Source: Hyphomicrobiales bacterium
Lineage (GTDB): Bacteria > Pseudomonadota > Alphaproteobacteria > Rhizobiales > Beijerinckiaceae
Assembly: GCA_930633495.1 (NCBI GenBank)
Contig: CAKNFJ010000001.1
Coordinates: 2,689,001 to 2,753,000, forward strand
Reading direction: 5' to 3'
Length of the DNA: 64,000 nucleotides
The notes beneath the pieces were generated by a model that saw nothing but the letters and a program-made list of their open reading frames with translations, had not been told where the DNA came from and did no database searches. Positions 35,255 to 43,884 of the stretch are shown here, piece after piece (position 1 is the first letter of the stretch; each line of letters starts with the position of its first letter). Both the position numbers and the translations under genes were made by a program.

Positions 35255-36367
35255 ATGGCCATGGCGAACGCCGAAAAGCCACGCAATGCCGCGACCGGAC
35301 CGCATGGCGCTTCCGAGCTGCCCTCGGTCGAGGTCACCAGTTACAATCTGGAGATCCGCGACGATGACGGCTTCGTCGGTGACAAGGCCAGCCGTGGCGC
35401 CTTCGTCGAGCATCTCGACGCGTTGCGCAGCCATCTCAAGCGCAATGGCGACGATCCGCTGAAGGGCAAGACGGCCGAGATCGGCAAGAAGGAACTCGAT
35501 GCGCTGGTGAAAGAGGGCGATGCCGCCGAGGCCGCCCTGGTGCTGAGCGCGGTCGAAGGCTTCGCCCAGTCGCTCGCCTTCGTCATCCGCCGTTTCGCGC
35601 GCCTCAAGAGCTGGGCGAGCGTCGAACGGATCGTCGTCGGCGGTGGTTTCCGCGAGAGCCGCGTTGGCGAGCTCGCCATCGCGCGCGCCGCGATCATCCT
35701 GCGCACCGACGGCCGCGACCTCGATCTCGTGCCGGTCAGCCATCATCCCGACGAGGCCGGGCTGGTCGGCAGTGCCCATCTCGCGCCGAAATGGATTTTC
35801 GAGGCCTATGACAGCCTGGTGGCGGTCGATATCGGCGGCTCGAACATCCGCGCCGGGATCGTCGAGCTCCGGCAGCGGAAGGCTCCCGACCTCAGTCGGG
35901 CGCGCGTCTGGAAGTCGGAGCTCTGGCGCCATGCCGACGAGCAGCCGAGTCGCGACGAAGCGATCGAGCGGATGGGCCAGATGCTGCGGGACCAGATCGG
36001 GATGGCCGGGAAGGAGGGCCTGAAGGTCGCGCCCTTCATCGGCGTCGGCTGCCCCGGCCTGATCGAGCCCGACGGCGGAATCGAGCGCGGCGCCCAGAAT
36101 CTGCCGGGCAATTGGGAAAGCAGCCGCTTCAACCTCGTCGACAGCATCCGCACGCTCGTGCCGGAGATTGGCGATCACGAGACGGATATCGTGATGCACA
36201 ACGACGCGGTCATCCAGGGGCTGAGCGAGATGCCGGCGATGCAGGACGTCGAGAATTGGGCGGTTCTCACCATCGGAACCGGGCTCGGCAATGCGAGCTA
36301 CCGCAACCGTGCCCGGGCCAAGGCGGGCAAGGAAACGGACAAGGCGACGGGTAAGCGCAGACCCTGA
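35255..36367 (+). CDS. ROK-family sugar-kinase-like protein with circularly permuted motif order
   Basis: GAGGGGG nine bases before the ATG at 35255 supports this start, giving 370 residues. Motifs of the ROK kinase fold are present but in swapped order: the C-terminal type elements come first, LVKEGDAAEAALVLSAVEGF (84-103), IVVGGG (126-131) and DEAGLVGSAHLAP (166-178). After a short linker come the N-terminal elements: AVDIGGSNIRAGIVEL (190-205), GVGCPGLIEPDGG (263-275), HNDAVIQGL with the probable catalytic D317, and TIGTGLGNASYR (339-350). The zinc motif is missing; there is only one cysteine, C266. The tail is basic. Probable cytoplasmic sugar kinase; substrate unknown. Confidence 0.8.
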   Translation: MAMANAEKPRNAATGPHGASELPSVEVTSYNLEIRDDDGFVGDKASRGAFVEHLDALRSHLKRNGDDPLKGKTAEIGKKELDALVKEGDAAEAALVLSAVEGFAQSLAFVIRRFARLKSWASVERIVVGGGFRESRVGELAIARAAIILRTDGRDLDLVPVSHHPDEAGLVGSAHLAPKWIFEAYDSLVAVDIGGSNIRAGIVELRQRKAPDLSRARVWKSELWRHADEQPSRDEAIERMGQMLRDQIGMAGKEGLKVAPFIGVGCPGLIEPDGGIERGAQNLPGNWESSRFNLVDSIRTLVPEIGDHETDIVMHNDAVIQGLSEMPAMQDVENWAVLTIGTGLGNASYRNRARAKAGKETDKATGKRRP

Positions 36368-36569
36368 CAGAGGCCGTGCCATCTTCAGGTCGTGTTTTGC
36401 GGCAATGAGCGGGCGGTGGCCGGAGCCCGGCTCGCCATGCCCGTTTGTCATCCGAGGAGCTTCCGCCTTGCCGGCCGCCGAATTCCGCTCTCCGTCTTGC
36501 CTTGCGGGCAAGGCTGTGCCGAGGGTCGAGCCTGAGCCGAATCATCCCGGGGAGCAGGGTCGCATCCGC

Positions 36570-39194
36570 ATGGCAGGGCGCATGGCATACGCACCGTTCC
36601 AGAGCCTGAAGCGACTTCTGGCCGCCGGTCTGCTGCTGCTTGTGCTGGCGTTGGCCGCAACGACCGCCTCCTTTGCCCAGACGGCGGCAACCCCGGCCGA
36701 TCCTGGCAGCACGCGGGCGCGGCTCGACGCTGTTCGCACCGAGCTTGCGCAGATCGAGGCGACGCTGGCCTCTCCCGAGGCGAGCGATTCGGAATTGCAG
36801 CGACAGCGTATCCGCCTGCAGCCCTCACTCGATCAGCTGCGCGTCATCATCGACGAGCAGGCGCCGCGCGTCGAACAGGCCAAGCTCCGACTCGACCAGC
36901 TCGGCGCGAAGCCGGATGCCAATGCGCCGGCCGAGAGCGCCGAGATCACGCGCGACCGCGAAGCCCGGGCCAAGGCCTATGCCGACGCCGACGAGACGTT
37001 GAAGATCGCCAAGGCCTCGCTGCTCCAGGCGGAACAGTTGCAGAGCGCGATCGGCGACAAGCGCCGCGAGATCTTCGCCAAGACGCTGTTCGCCGCTGGT
37101 CCCTCCGTCGCCAATCCGGAAGTCTGGACCAATGCCATCGCGACCGCGCCGGAGGATCTGCGGGCGTCCGGCTATATCTTCGGCGGCTGGCTGGAGGGCG
37201 TGCGCGATGCCTTTTCCGGCACGCGCGGCGGCGTCGTGGCGCTCGCCCTGCTCGGCGCGATCCTGCTCTATGTCGCCCGGGCGCGTTATCTGCCGCGATT
37301 CAAGGCCCGCTTCGGCAATCTGCAGGACACCGGCAACCTGCACTGCCTCTACATCGCGCTCGCCCATATCGTTGCTGGCGCCGCGCCGCCGGTGCTGGCG
37401 AGCTGGCTGATCTACAAGGCGCTGAGCACGACCGGGCTCCTGCCGCCGCGCATCCAGCCGGTGATCTGGGCGGTGGTCGTCGGCCTCGCCTTCTTCGCCT
37501 TCGTGCAGGCCATGGCCGATGCGCTGTTCGCGCCGTCCTCGCCGCAGCGGCGCCTCGTCAAGGTGATGGACTCGACCGCGCGCAGCGTGGTCTGGATCGC
37601 GAGTTCGCTCGCGGCCGTGATGTCGGTCGGCAAGGTCTTCGAGGCCTGGTTGCAGGCAATCGCGGCCGGCCTCGCCATCTCGATCATCGTCAAGGCGTTC
37701 TTCGCCGTCCTGTTCGCGCTCGCCCTGATCGCCGGGCTCTACCAGATCCGCGACGATGACGAGGTCGAGCAGGAGGCCTGCCTCGGCCCCTATGTGCCGG
37801 TGGACGGGGCAAGCCTCGGCCCGGTACGCATCCTCGGCTGGATCATCGGCTTCGCGATCATCGCCGCGACGTTCACCGGCTATGTCATCTTCGCCGCCTT
37901 CCTGGCCGAACAGACGATCTGGATCGGCATCGTCGCCTGCCTGTTCCTGCTCGTCTTCCAGTTCATCGACCTCGGCATCCCGCGGCTGCTGACCGGCAAG
38001 GGCCGCTTCGCCCTGACGCTGAAGGCCGGCATGGGCCTGCGCAGCACCACGCTCGACAAGGTCTCAGTCATTGCGGTCGGCGCCTTGAAGCTGCTGCTGA
38101 TCGTCGTCACGGTGCTGATGGTGCTGGCGCCATGGGGGCTGGAATCGACCGATTTCCTGGTTTCGCTGCGCGCCGCCTTCTTCGGCTTCCAGGTTGGCGG
38201 CGTCACCATCTCGCTCTCGACCATCGTCGTCTTTGCCTTCGTCTTCGGCCTTGGCATCGCCGCGACGCGGGCGCTGCAGCGCTGGCTCGAAAACCAGTTC
38301 CTGCCGACGACGGCGCTTGATCCCGGCCTGCGCAACTCGATCACCACGGCGGCGGGCTATGTCGGCTATATCGGCGCCGTGGCCATCGCGGTCTCGGCCG
38401 TGGGCCTGAGCCTCGAGCGCCTGACGCTGGTCGCCTCGGCGCTCTCCGTCGGTATCGGTTTCGGCCTGCAATCGGTGGTGTCGAACTTCGTCTCGGGCCT
38501 GATCCTGCTCTGGGAGCGGCCGATCCGCGTGGGCGATCAGGTGCTGGTCGGCGACATCGAGGGCATCGTCAAGCGCATCAATGTCCGTTCGACCGAGATC
38601 GCGACCTTCGACCGCGCGACGGTGATCGTCCCCAATTCGAACCTGATCTCGGGCGTGGTGCGCAACCGCGTCCGCAACGACCGGACCGGGCGCGTCCTGA
38701 TCGCGCTTTCGGTGCCGCGCACGCTCGATGCCGGGCAGGTGCGGGCGATGCTGTCCGAGGTCGCCTCGAACCATGGCGACGTGATGCAGAAGCCGCCTCC
38801 GGCCGTGCAGTTCAAGAAGCTCGGCACCACGACGATGGATTTCGAGCTGGTCTGCGTGGTCGCGGAGGTCGAGATCGCCGGGCGCGTCACCAGCGACCTC
38901 AATTTCGCGATCCACAAGCGCCTCGCCGAGCTGGAGCCGGTCGCGGCCACGCCGGAACTGATGGTGCGCGGGCTGGAGGGTGTCGAGCACTCGCTCGACA
39001 GCATCGCCGCGGCGGTCGGGCGGGGCGAGGCCCGCGGCCGGACGAAGCGTGCGGCGGCAAAGCCGCCGGCCGCCAATGGGACGCGCCCGTCGCGCAAGCC
39101 GGTCGAGGCCGAGGAGACCGAGGACGAGGCCGAGGCGGCGAAGCCCGCTCCCGCTCCGGTTGCAGAGCCCGCCAAGGACGACAGCAAGGAATGA
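36570..39194 (+). CDS. Large MscS-family mechanosensitive channel with DUF3772 domain
   Basis: Starting at 36570 gives 874 residues; the frame extends to 36291 but that part overlaps the ROK-like gene. The order is a Sec signal (LLLLVLALAATTASFAQ), a coiled-coil-rich periplasmic DUF3772 region (about 30-190), about ten membrane helices, then the MscS domain: SIGVGFGLQSV-type pore segment (ALSVGIGFGLQSVVSNFVSG), RPIRVGDQVLVGDIEGIVKRI and ATVIVPNSNLISGVV. The last 60 residues are a charged, Ala/Lys/Glu-rich cytosolic tail. It releases solutes on osmotic downshift from the inner membrane. A CAP-domain gene starts 4 bases downstream. Confidence 0.9.
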   Translation: MAGRMAYAPFQSLKRLLAAGLLLLVLALAATTASFAQTAATPADPGSTRARLDAVRTELAQIEATLASPEASDSELQRQRIRLQPSLDQLRVIIDEQAPRVEQAKLRLDQLGAKPDANAPAESAEITRDREARAKAYADADETLKIAKASLLQAEQLQSAIGDKRREIFAKTLFAAGPSVANPEVWTNAIATAPEDLRASGYIFGGWLEGVRDAFSGTRGGVVALALLGAILLYVARARYLPRFKARFGNLQDTGNLHCLYIALAHIVAGAAPPVLASWLIYKALSTTGLLPPRIQPVIWAVVVGLAFFAFVQAMADALFAPSSPQRRLVKVMDSTARSVVWIASSLAAVMSVGKVFEAWLQAIAAGLAISIIVKAFFAVLFALALIAGLYQIRDDDEVEQEACLGPYVPVDGASLGPVRILGWIIGFAIIAATFTGYVIFAAFLAEQTIWIGIVACLFLLVFQFIDLGIPRLLTGKGRFALTLKAGMGLRSTTLDKVSVIAVGALKLLLIVVTVLMVLAPWGLESTDFLVSLRAAFFGFQVGGVTISLSTIVVFAFVFGLGIAATRALQRWLENQFLPTTALDPGLRNSITTAAGYVGYIGAVAIAVSAVGLSLERLTLVASALSVGIGFGLQSVVSNFVSGLILLWERPIRVGDQVLVGDIEGIVKRINVRSTEIATFDRATVIVPNSNLISGVVRNRVRNDRTGRVLIALSVPRTLDAGQVRAMLSEVASNHGDVMQKPPPAVQFKKLGTTTMDFELVCVVAEVEIAGRVTSDLNFAIHKRLAELEPVAATPELMVRGLEGVEHSLDSIAAAVGRGEARGRTKRAAAKPPAANGTRPSRKPVEAEETEDEAEAAKPAPAPVAEPAKDDSKE

Positions 39195-39198
39195 TCGG

Positions 39199-39723
39199 AT
39201 GCCCAGCTTTCCACGCCGCGCCGCGGGTTTGCGCGCGATGACCTGCCCTGCCGCGCTGGTCGGTGCGCTCGCCCTTCTCGGCGTCGCCGGTTGCACCGAG
39301 CCGCAGCGCCAGGGCCAGCCGGCCTTCTACCGCGATCTCGGCTCGGCCTCGGCACAGGTCGATGCCGAGCAGGCGCGGGCGATGATCTCGGCCTATCGCC
39401 TCAATGCCGGGCTCGGCACGCTCGCACTCGACCCGGAGCTGACCGAGGCGGCGCAGCGCGAGGCGGCGGCGATGGCGGCCTCGGACAAGCCGGTGCAGGC
39501 CGATGCGGTGAAGGCGCGCCTTGCGAAGCAGGGGCAGCCGGGCGCCGAGGCCAATCTCTCCGCCGGCTATCGCCGCCTCGCCGAAGCCTTCTCCGGCTGG
39601 CGGGATTCGCCGCAGCACGACCGCGTGATGAAGGATGCCAAGGCCAAGCGCATGGGAATCGCGACGGCCTATGCGCCCGGCTCGAAATATCAGGTCTACT
39701 GGGCGCTGATCGTCGCGCCCTGA
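39199..39723 (+). CDS. CAP-domain (SCP/PR1) lipoprotein
   Basis: The ATG at 39199, 4 bases after the channel gene stop, gives 174 residues. The N-terminus is a lipoprotein signal (LALLGVAGC, C32). The remainder is a CAP domain: EQARAMISAYRLNAGLGTLALD at its start, LTEAAQREAAAMAASD, GANLSAGYRRLAEAFSGWRDSP-like segments and HDRVMKDAKAKRMGIATAY at the end. Typical CAP histidines and glutamates are only partly kept. Bacterial CAP proteins act in the periplasm or on the envelope, often with unclear roles. Probably co-transcribed with the channel. Confidence 0.87.
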   Translation: MPSFPRRAAGLRAMTCPAALVGALALLGVAGCTEPQRQGQPAFYRDLGSASAQVDAEQARAMISAYRLNAGLGTLALDPELTEAAQREAAAMAASDKPVQADAVKARLAKQGQPGAEANLSAGYRRLAEAFSGWRDSPQHDRVMKDAKAKRMGIATAYAPGSKYQVYWALIVAP

Positions 39724-39819
39724 CGGCTGGCGGCGGGTGCGTGGCTCCCGCCATCGGCTGTCAGCGGCGGAGGCTTGCGCCCCTTACGGCGCGGCGCGGA
39801 CGGAGCTAGCCTGCGGATC

Positions 39820-41022
39820 ATGCCGCCGCGACCCCGCAAGCCCCTTTCCCTGACGACCGAGCAAGCCAGGCGCATCTGGCTACATGCCCAGCGGCTCGAT
39901 ACGCGCGCGCCCTTCGGGGCCGGCCCGGCCGCGGCGCGGGCGGCGGTCGAGCAGCTCGGCTATGTGCAGATCGACACGATCAACGTGATCGAGCGCTGCC
40001 ACCACCACATTCTCTATGCCCGCATCCCCGGCTATCGCCGGGCCGATCTCGCCCATCTTCAGGCAGCCGAGAAGAGCGTCTTCGAATATTGGACGCATGC
40101 GCTCTCCTATGTCCCGACGCGCGACATCCGCTATTTCCTGCCGGAGATGAAGGCGCATCGCGACGAGCCGAAACGCTGGTCGGCGGTCGGTGCCCGCGAG
40201 GAGACGCACAAGCTCCTGCGCCGCATCCGCAGGGACGGCGCGCTGACCATCCGCGATATCGAGGAGGAGCTGATCGAGAAGGCGCATCTCTGGGCCAGCA
40301 AGAAGCCCTCCAAGGGTTTGCTGGAGCGGGCCTTCTACGATGGCGAGCTCGCGATCGCGGCGCGGGCCGGCATGGTCAAGACCTATGAGCTGTTCGACCG
40401 ACATTTCCAGTGGGAGAAGAAGCCGACGCCGGCGAGCGAGCGGCAGGTCACGGCCTACAAGCTCGACCGGGCGCTGCGGGCGCAGGGGCTCGTCAGCCTC
40501 GATTCGATCTGCCATCTCGATGCGCCGAGCAAGAAGGCGGTGGTCGAGCTGATCGCAGCACGCGTCAAGCGCAAGGAACTCGTCGAGGTCGCAGTCGAGG
40601 GGGCTGGCCGGACGCAGCATTGGGCGGCGCTGGCGGCGCTCGAGCCGCTGGATGCGCCGGAGGAGACGCTGATCCACATCCTCTCGCCCTTCGATCCGCT
40701 GATGATCCAGCGCAAGCGGGCGAAGCTCGTCTTCGATTACGCCCATGTCTTTGAGGCCTATCTGCCGAAGGAGAAGCGGGTTTACGGCTATTTCGGCCTG
40801 CCGGTGCTGGCGGGAGACCGCATCGTCGCCGTGCTCGACCTGAAGACCGACCGCGCCGCAGGCAAACTCCTGATCCAGCAATGGAGCTGGCTCGACGGTC
40901 ACGAGGCGCCGGCGCTCAAGGCCGCGATCGAGGAGGAACTGCAGCGCTTCGAACGCTTTCAGCTCGGGTGGGACGAGGCCGAGCCGGAGGCGCTGGCCGA
41001 GATCACAAAAATGCCGGCTTGA
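39820..41022 (+). CDS. YcaQ/AlkZ-type crosslink-repair DNA glycosylase (HTH_42)
   Basis: Starting at 39820 gives 400 residues (MPPRPRKPLSLTTEQARRIW). The family is made of winged-helix domains that unhook DNA interstrand crosslinks and remove bulky alkyl bases. The catalytic QxD motif is visible as Q50-I51-D52 in GYVQIDTINVIERCHHHILY, followed by EYWTHALSYVP. Later segments such as LIHILSPFDPLMIQRKRAK and RVYGYFGLPVLAGDRIVAVLD match the usual C-terminal part. The protein is cytoplasmic. It is monocistronic, 97 bases from the next gene, where base composition changes. Confidence 0.9.
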   Translation: MPPRPRKPLSLTTEQARRIWLHAQRLDTRAPFGAGPAAARAAVEQLGYVQIDTINVIERCHHHILYARIPGYRRADLAHLQAAEKSVFEYWTHALSYVPTRDIRYFLPEMKAHRDEPKRWSAVGAREETHKLLRRIRRDGALTIRDIEEELIEKAHLWASKKPSKGLLERAFYDGELAIAARAGMVKTYELFDRHFQWEKKPTPASERQVTAYKLDRALRAQGLVSLDSICHLDAPSKKAVVELIAARVKRKELVEVAVEGAGRTQHWAALAALEPLDAPEETLIHILSPFDPLMIQRKRAKLVFDYAHVFEAYLPKEKRVYGYFGLPVLAGDRIVAVLDLKTDRAAGKLLIQQWSWLDGHEAPALKAAIEEELQRFERFQLGWDEAEPEALAEITKMPA

Positions 41023-41118
41023 TCGGGGTTATTGCACCCGTCAAAGGCAACGCTGATCGACAGCGCAATTGTTGTAGCGAATTCTAAAAGGGCCGGTAAA
41101 ACCTATAGGATTTAGATT

Positions 41119-42009
41119 GTGCCACGCATTCATGATGGTTTTTTGGACTGTGTGATCTATCTTTACGCATCAGAATGGGATGCCGAAAAGGGCGAAAAGA
41201 CCGGAGGGACAGGCTTTTTAGTGAGCGCACCGATCAAGATTGCTGGTCAAGACGCTCAAATGATTTATATCGTAACAAACAGACATGTTGTCGAAAACGG
41301 AAACAGCACCGCTAGATTAAAATCGATTAACAACGGCATTGTTACCTTGAATTTGGATGAACGGGAGTGGCTTTTTCATCCGGATGGTGATGATTTGGCT
41401 GCCTATCCCATACTTCCCGATCATAACTCAAACAAAATTAAACTTATCAAAAGTTCAAATTTCCTGAACAGGAACATCGTAGATGAATTTGATATCGGCC
41501 CAGGAGATGATACGTTTACTCTGGGTCGCTTTATCAATCATGAAGGAAGGCAGCAAAATCTTCCAACAGTGAGATTTGGCAACATCGCGCAAATGCCTTG
41601 GGAGCCCGTTCGACAGAATAACGGATTCTTGCAAGATAGCTTTCTCGTCGAGTCTCGCTCTATCGGAGGGTATAGTGGCGCTCCGGTCTTCGTGTACATC
41701 CCCCCTGGCTCGCTTCGCCACGGGGTCGCGAACTGGGTAGATAAAATCCTACTCGGTCATGGTCCTTGGCTATTAGGCGTCGACTGGGGACACATCAACG
41801 ATTGGCAACCCGTATGCGATACCCTTGGTCGTCCGATAAATCCGATCGAGCCGAATGGCATGCAAGTTCGTATGAATACGGGGATTATGGCTGTTGTTCC
41901 CGCTTGGAAACTCAGTGAAATGTTTGACCGCTTTTCAGAACGCGCAGAAGAAATTTTCGCCATGCTCATGAGACGCTGTGGCGGATTTCCCTCGATTATC
42001 CCGGATTGA
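41119..42009 (+). CDS. Trypsin-like serine protease, low-G+C, probably acquired
   Basis: A GTG start at 41119 with AGGA 8 bases upstream gives 296 residues. The protein resembles a chymotrypsin-fold protease without signal peptide: TGGTGFLVS, TNRHVVE with H56, DGDDLAAYP with D91 or D92, and GGYSGAPVF with nucleophile S186. Base composition drops visibly below 50% G+C over about 41.0-42.0 kb and codons are AT-ended, unlike all neighbours, which suggests horizontal transfer. Trypsin-like proteases of this kind often occur singly or in defence loci. Its target is unknown. It lies between a glycosylase gene and the convergent mutT. Confidence 0.85.
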   Translation: MPRIHDGFLDCVIYLYASEWDAEKGEKTGGTGFLVSAPIKIAGQDAQMIYIVTNRHVVENGNSTARLKSINNGIVTLNLDEREWLFHPDGDDLAAYPILPDHNSNKIKLIKSSNFLNRNIVDEFDIGPGDDTFTLGRFINHEGRQQNLPTVRFGNIAQMPWEPVRQNNGFLQDSFLVESRSIGGYSGAPVFVYIPPGSLRHGVANWVDKILLGHGPWLLGVDWGHINDWQPVCDTLGRPINPIEPNGMQVRMNTGIMAVVPAWKLSEMFDRFSERAEEIFAMLMRRCGGFPSIIPD

Positions 42010-42023
42010 TTTGCAGGTACGGC

Positions 42024-42428
42024 TCACGCGCCCAACAAGTCGATCAGCGGCGGGATCAGCGGCTCGTCGGCCGGCGGCATGGCGAGGTCGCGCAGCTTGC
42101 CGGGACGGACCCATTTCAGCGCCTGCCCCTCGCCGGAGACCACCGTCCCCTCCCAGCGCCGGCAGATATAGAGCGGCATCAGCAGGTGGAATTCGGGATA
42201 GGCGTAGCTCGCGAAGGTCAGCGGCGCGAGGCAGTCCTCCTTCACCGTGATGCCGAGTTCCTCATGGAGTTCGCGGATCAGCGCCGGCTCGGGCCGCTCG
42301 CCGGCTTCGAGCTTGCCGCCGGGAAACTCCCACAGGCCGGCCAGCGCCTTGCCTTCCGGGCGCTGCGTGACGAGGACGCGATTGTCGGCATCGATCAGGG
42401 CGCAGGCGACGACGAGGAGCAGCTTCAC
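42024..42428 (-). CDS. mutT: MutT-type Nudix hydrolase (8-oxo-dGTP diphosphatase)
   Basis: It should hydrolyse oxidised dGTP (8-oxo-dGTP) to the monophosphate, preventing transversions. The 134-residue sequence contains the Nudix box GGKLEAGERPEPALIRELHE and EELGI, in full agreement with GX5EX7REUXEEXGU. LLVVACALIDADNRVLVTQR at the N-terminus matches MutT. It follows the lipoprotein gene after 11 bases and is the last gene of the argJ-EamA-lipoprotein-mutT group on the minus strand. The argJ-mutT proximity is conserved in Hyphomicrobiales. Confidence 0.92.
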   Translation of the reverse strand: MKLLLVVACALIDADNRVLVTQRPEGKALAGLWEFPGGKLEAGERPEPALIRELHEELGITVKEDCLAPLTFASYAYPEFHLLMPLYICRRWEGTVVSGEGQALKWVRPGKLRDLAMPPADEPLIPPLIDLLGA

Positions 42429-42439
42429 GGGAGGGGAAC

Positions 42440-42958
42440 TCAGTTGCCGGAGAGGATGACCTGAACGGGTTCGGTTTCCTTGCCCGTCAGCGTGACGCTG
42501 TCATAGACCGAGCCGCCCTCGCGCGAAAAGGCGGCTTCATCGCCCCAGATTATCTGGGTGGTGATGAAATAATCGCCGGGGGCGACCTTGTCGAAGGCGA
42601 AGCGGCCATTCGCCTCGGCCTTGGTGGTGCGGGTGTATTCGGAATAGGCGGGGTCGACCGCATCATCGGCCGGATAGGCCCGATGCGGGACATATTTGCT
42701 CTTGCCGTAGAGATTGGCGAAGCGCTCGCGGGCGAAGCCGGTGGCGGGCACGAGGCGCACGACCTGGCCGGCGGCATTGACGACCACGCCACTCGGCTTG
42801 GTGCGGAAGGCATGGCCGGTGATGACGCCGGTCCCGGGCTTCTTGATGTAGGCGGCTTCCTCTGCCGAGAAGGCCACAGTCGCCGGCTGGCGGCTGGCCT
42901 GGCAGCCGGCCATGATGGCACCGGCCAACAGGGCCGCCGCGAAAGTCCCGATCCTCAT
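42440..42958 (-). CDS. Hypothetical lipoprotein with carboxypeptidase-like repeat
   Basis: Starting at 42958, overlapping the transporter stop by 4 bases (ATGA), gives 172 residues. The N-terminal lipoprotein signal is AALLAGAIMAGC. The mature part contains ITGHAFRTKPSGVVVNAAGQ and ANGRFAFDKVAPGDYFITTQ, which look like a CarboxypepD_reg/transthyretin-like beta-sandwich for recognising surfaces or sugars. The function is unknown; it should be anchored to a membrane facing the periplasm. A longer frame upstream (to 43687) is a shadow of the transporter gene. Confidence 0.78.
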   Translation of the reverse strand: MRIGTFAAALLAGAIMAGCQASRQPATVAFSAEEAAYIKKPGTGVITGHAFRTKPSGVVVNAAGQVVRLVPATGFARERFANLYGKSKYVPHRAYPADDAVDPAYSEYTRTTKAEANGRFAFDKVAPGDYFITTQIIWGDEAAFSREGGSVYDSVTLTGKETEPVQVILSGN

Positions 42959-43884
42959 GAAGCCCCCACCCTGCGCGGCGCCGTCGTGACGAGGAAGACG
43001 CCGGTCAGAATGATGCAGCCGCCGAGGATCTGCCGCAACTCCAGGTTTTCGTGCAGCACGACCACGCCAAGGATCACCGCCACCGTCGGCACGAGATAGC
43101 CGGTCATCGCCGCACGGGTCGGGCCGGCCGCGCGGATCAGGCGCATGAAGACCGTGACCGGGATCGCGGTCGCCAGCACGCCGAGCGCCAGCATCGCCGG
43201 CAGGTGGTCTGCGACGGGCAGGAAGGCCGAGGGGCCGAGTACGGCAAGCGTGAGCGCTGTCGCGATCGTGCCCGAGAACATCTGCTGCCCCAGCGCCAGC
43301 CGGGCGGGCTCGCCGGTCGCGGCCGGCACGGAGCGGACATAGAGATTGGCGGTGGTGTAGCTCAGGGCCACGCCTGCCATGGCGAGAACGCTGAGCGCGG
43401 TGCCGCCGCCTTCGAACAGGTGCGGGCCGATAAGCAGGGCGACGCCGGCCATGCCGAGCAGAATGCCGCTGAGCCGGCGCCGGCCCAGCCGCTCCTCCGC
43501 GAAGAAGAAATGGGCGCCGAGCGCGGTGACGAGCGGGCTCGCCGCCTGGATCATCGCCGCCGGGCCGCTGGCGAGCTGCGTCAGCGCATAGGCGACGAGC
43601 ACGTTCGGCAGCCAGCCATTGGTGGTGCCGAGCACGATCCAGGGCACGATCTCGGCCCGGTGCGGCAGCGGGTTCTGCCGGCGCCACAGGCTCCAGAGCG
43701 CCAGCGCGGCCGCCCCCAGCAGTCCGCGCCCGGCCGCGATCGCCAATGCCGGAACCTGCCCGCTCATCAGCTTGATGAACAGGTAGCTAGACCCCCAAAG
43801 CAGGGAACAGGTCAGCAGGTTGACGGCGATGAAGCTGCGGCTGGGCTCCTGCGGCGGCGAGGCTTCAGGAGCGGTAGTCGCCAT
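42955..43884 (-). CDS. EamA/DMT-family transporter
   Basis: The protein has about ten hydrophobic helices in two repeats, as usual for drug/metabolite transporters of the EamA class; typical segments are [17 protein letters not shown] and AALTSGxAMIQA-like [19 protein letters not shown]. The start at 43884 gives 309 residues (MATTAPEA) and overlaps the argJ end by 20 bases; the more upstream methionine (43896) would give 313. Such exporters often move amino acids or drugs. Being coupled to argJ, arginine-pathway metabolites are a guess only. Confidence 0.85.
   Translation of the reverse strand: MATTAPEASPPQEPSRSFIAVNLLTCSLLWGSSYLFIKLMSGQVPALAIAAGRGLLGAAALALWSLWRRQNPLPHRAEIVPWIVLGTTNGWLPNVLVAYALTQLASGPAAMIQAASPLVTALGAHFFFAEERLGRRRLSGILLGMAGVALLIGPHLFEGGGTALSVLAMAGVALSYTTANLYVRSVPAATGEPARLALGQQMFSGTIATALTLAVLGPSAFLPVADHLPAMLALGVLATAIPVTVFMRLIRAAGPTRAAMTGYLVPTVAVILGVVVLHENLELRQILGGCIILTGVFLVTTAPRRVGAS

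Noticed and set aside
36291..36569. Upstream extension of the MscS channel gene
   Set aside because: It overlaps the ROK-like gene end and puts the signal peptide about 90 residues inside; the ATG at 36570 immediately precedes the signal peptide.
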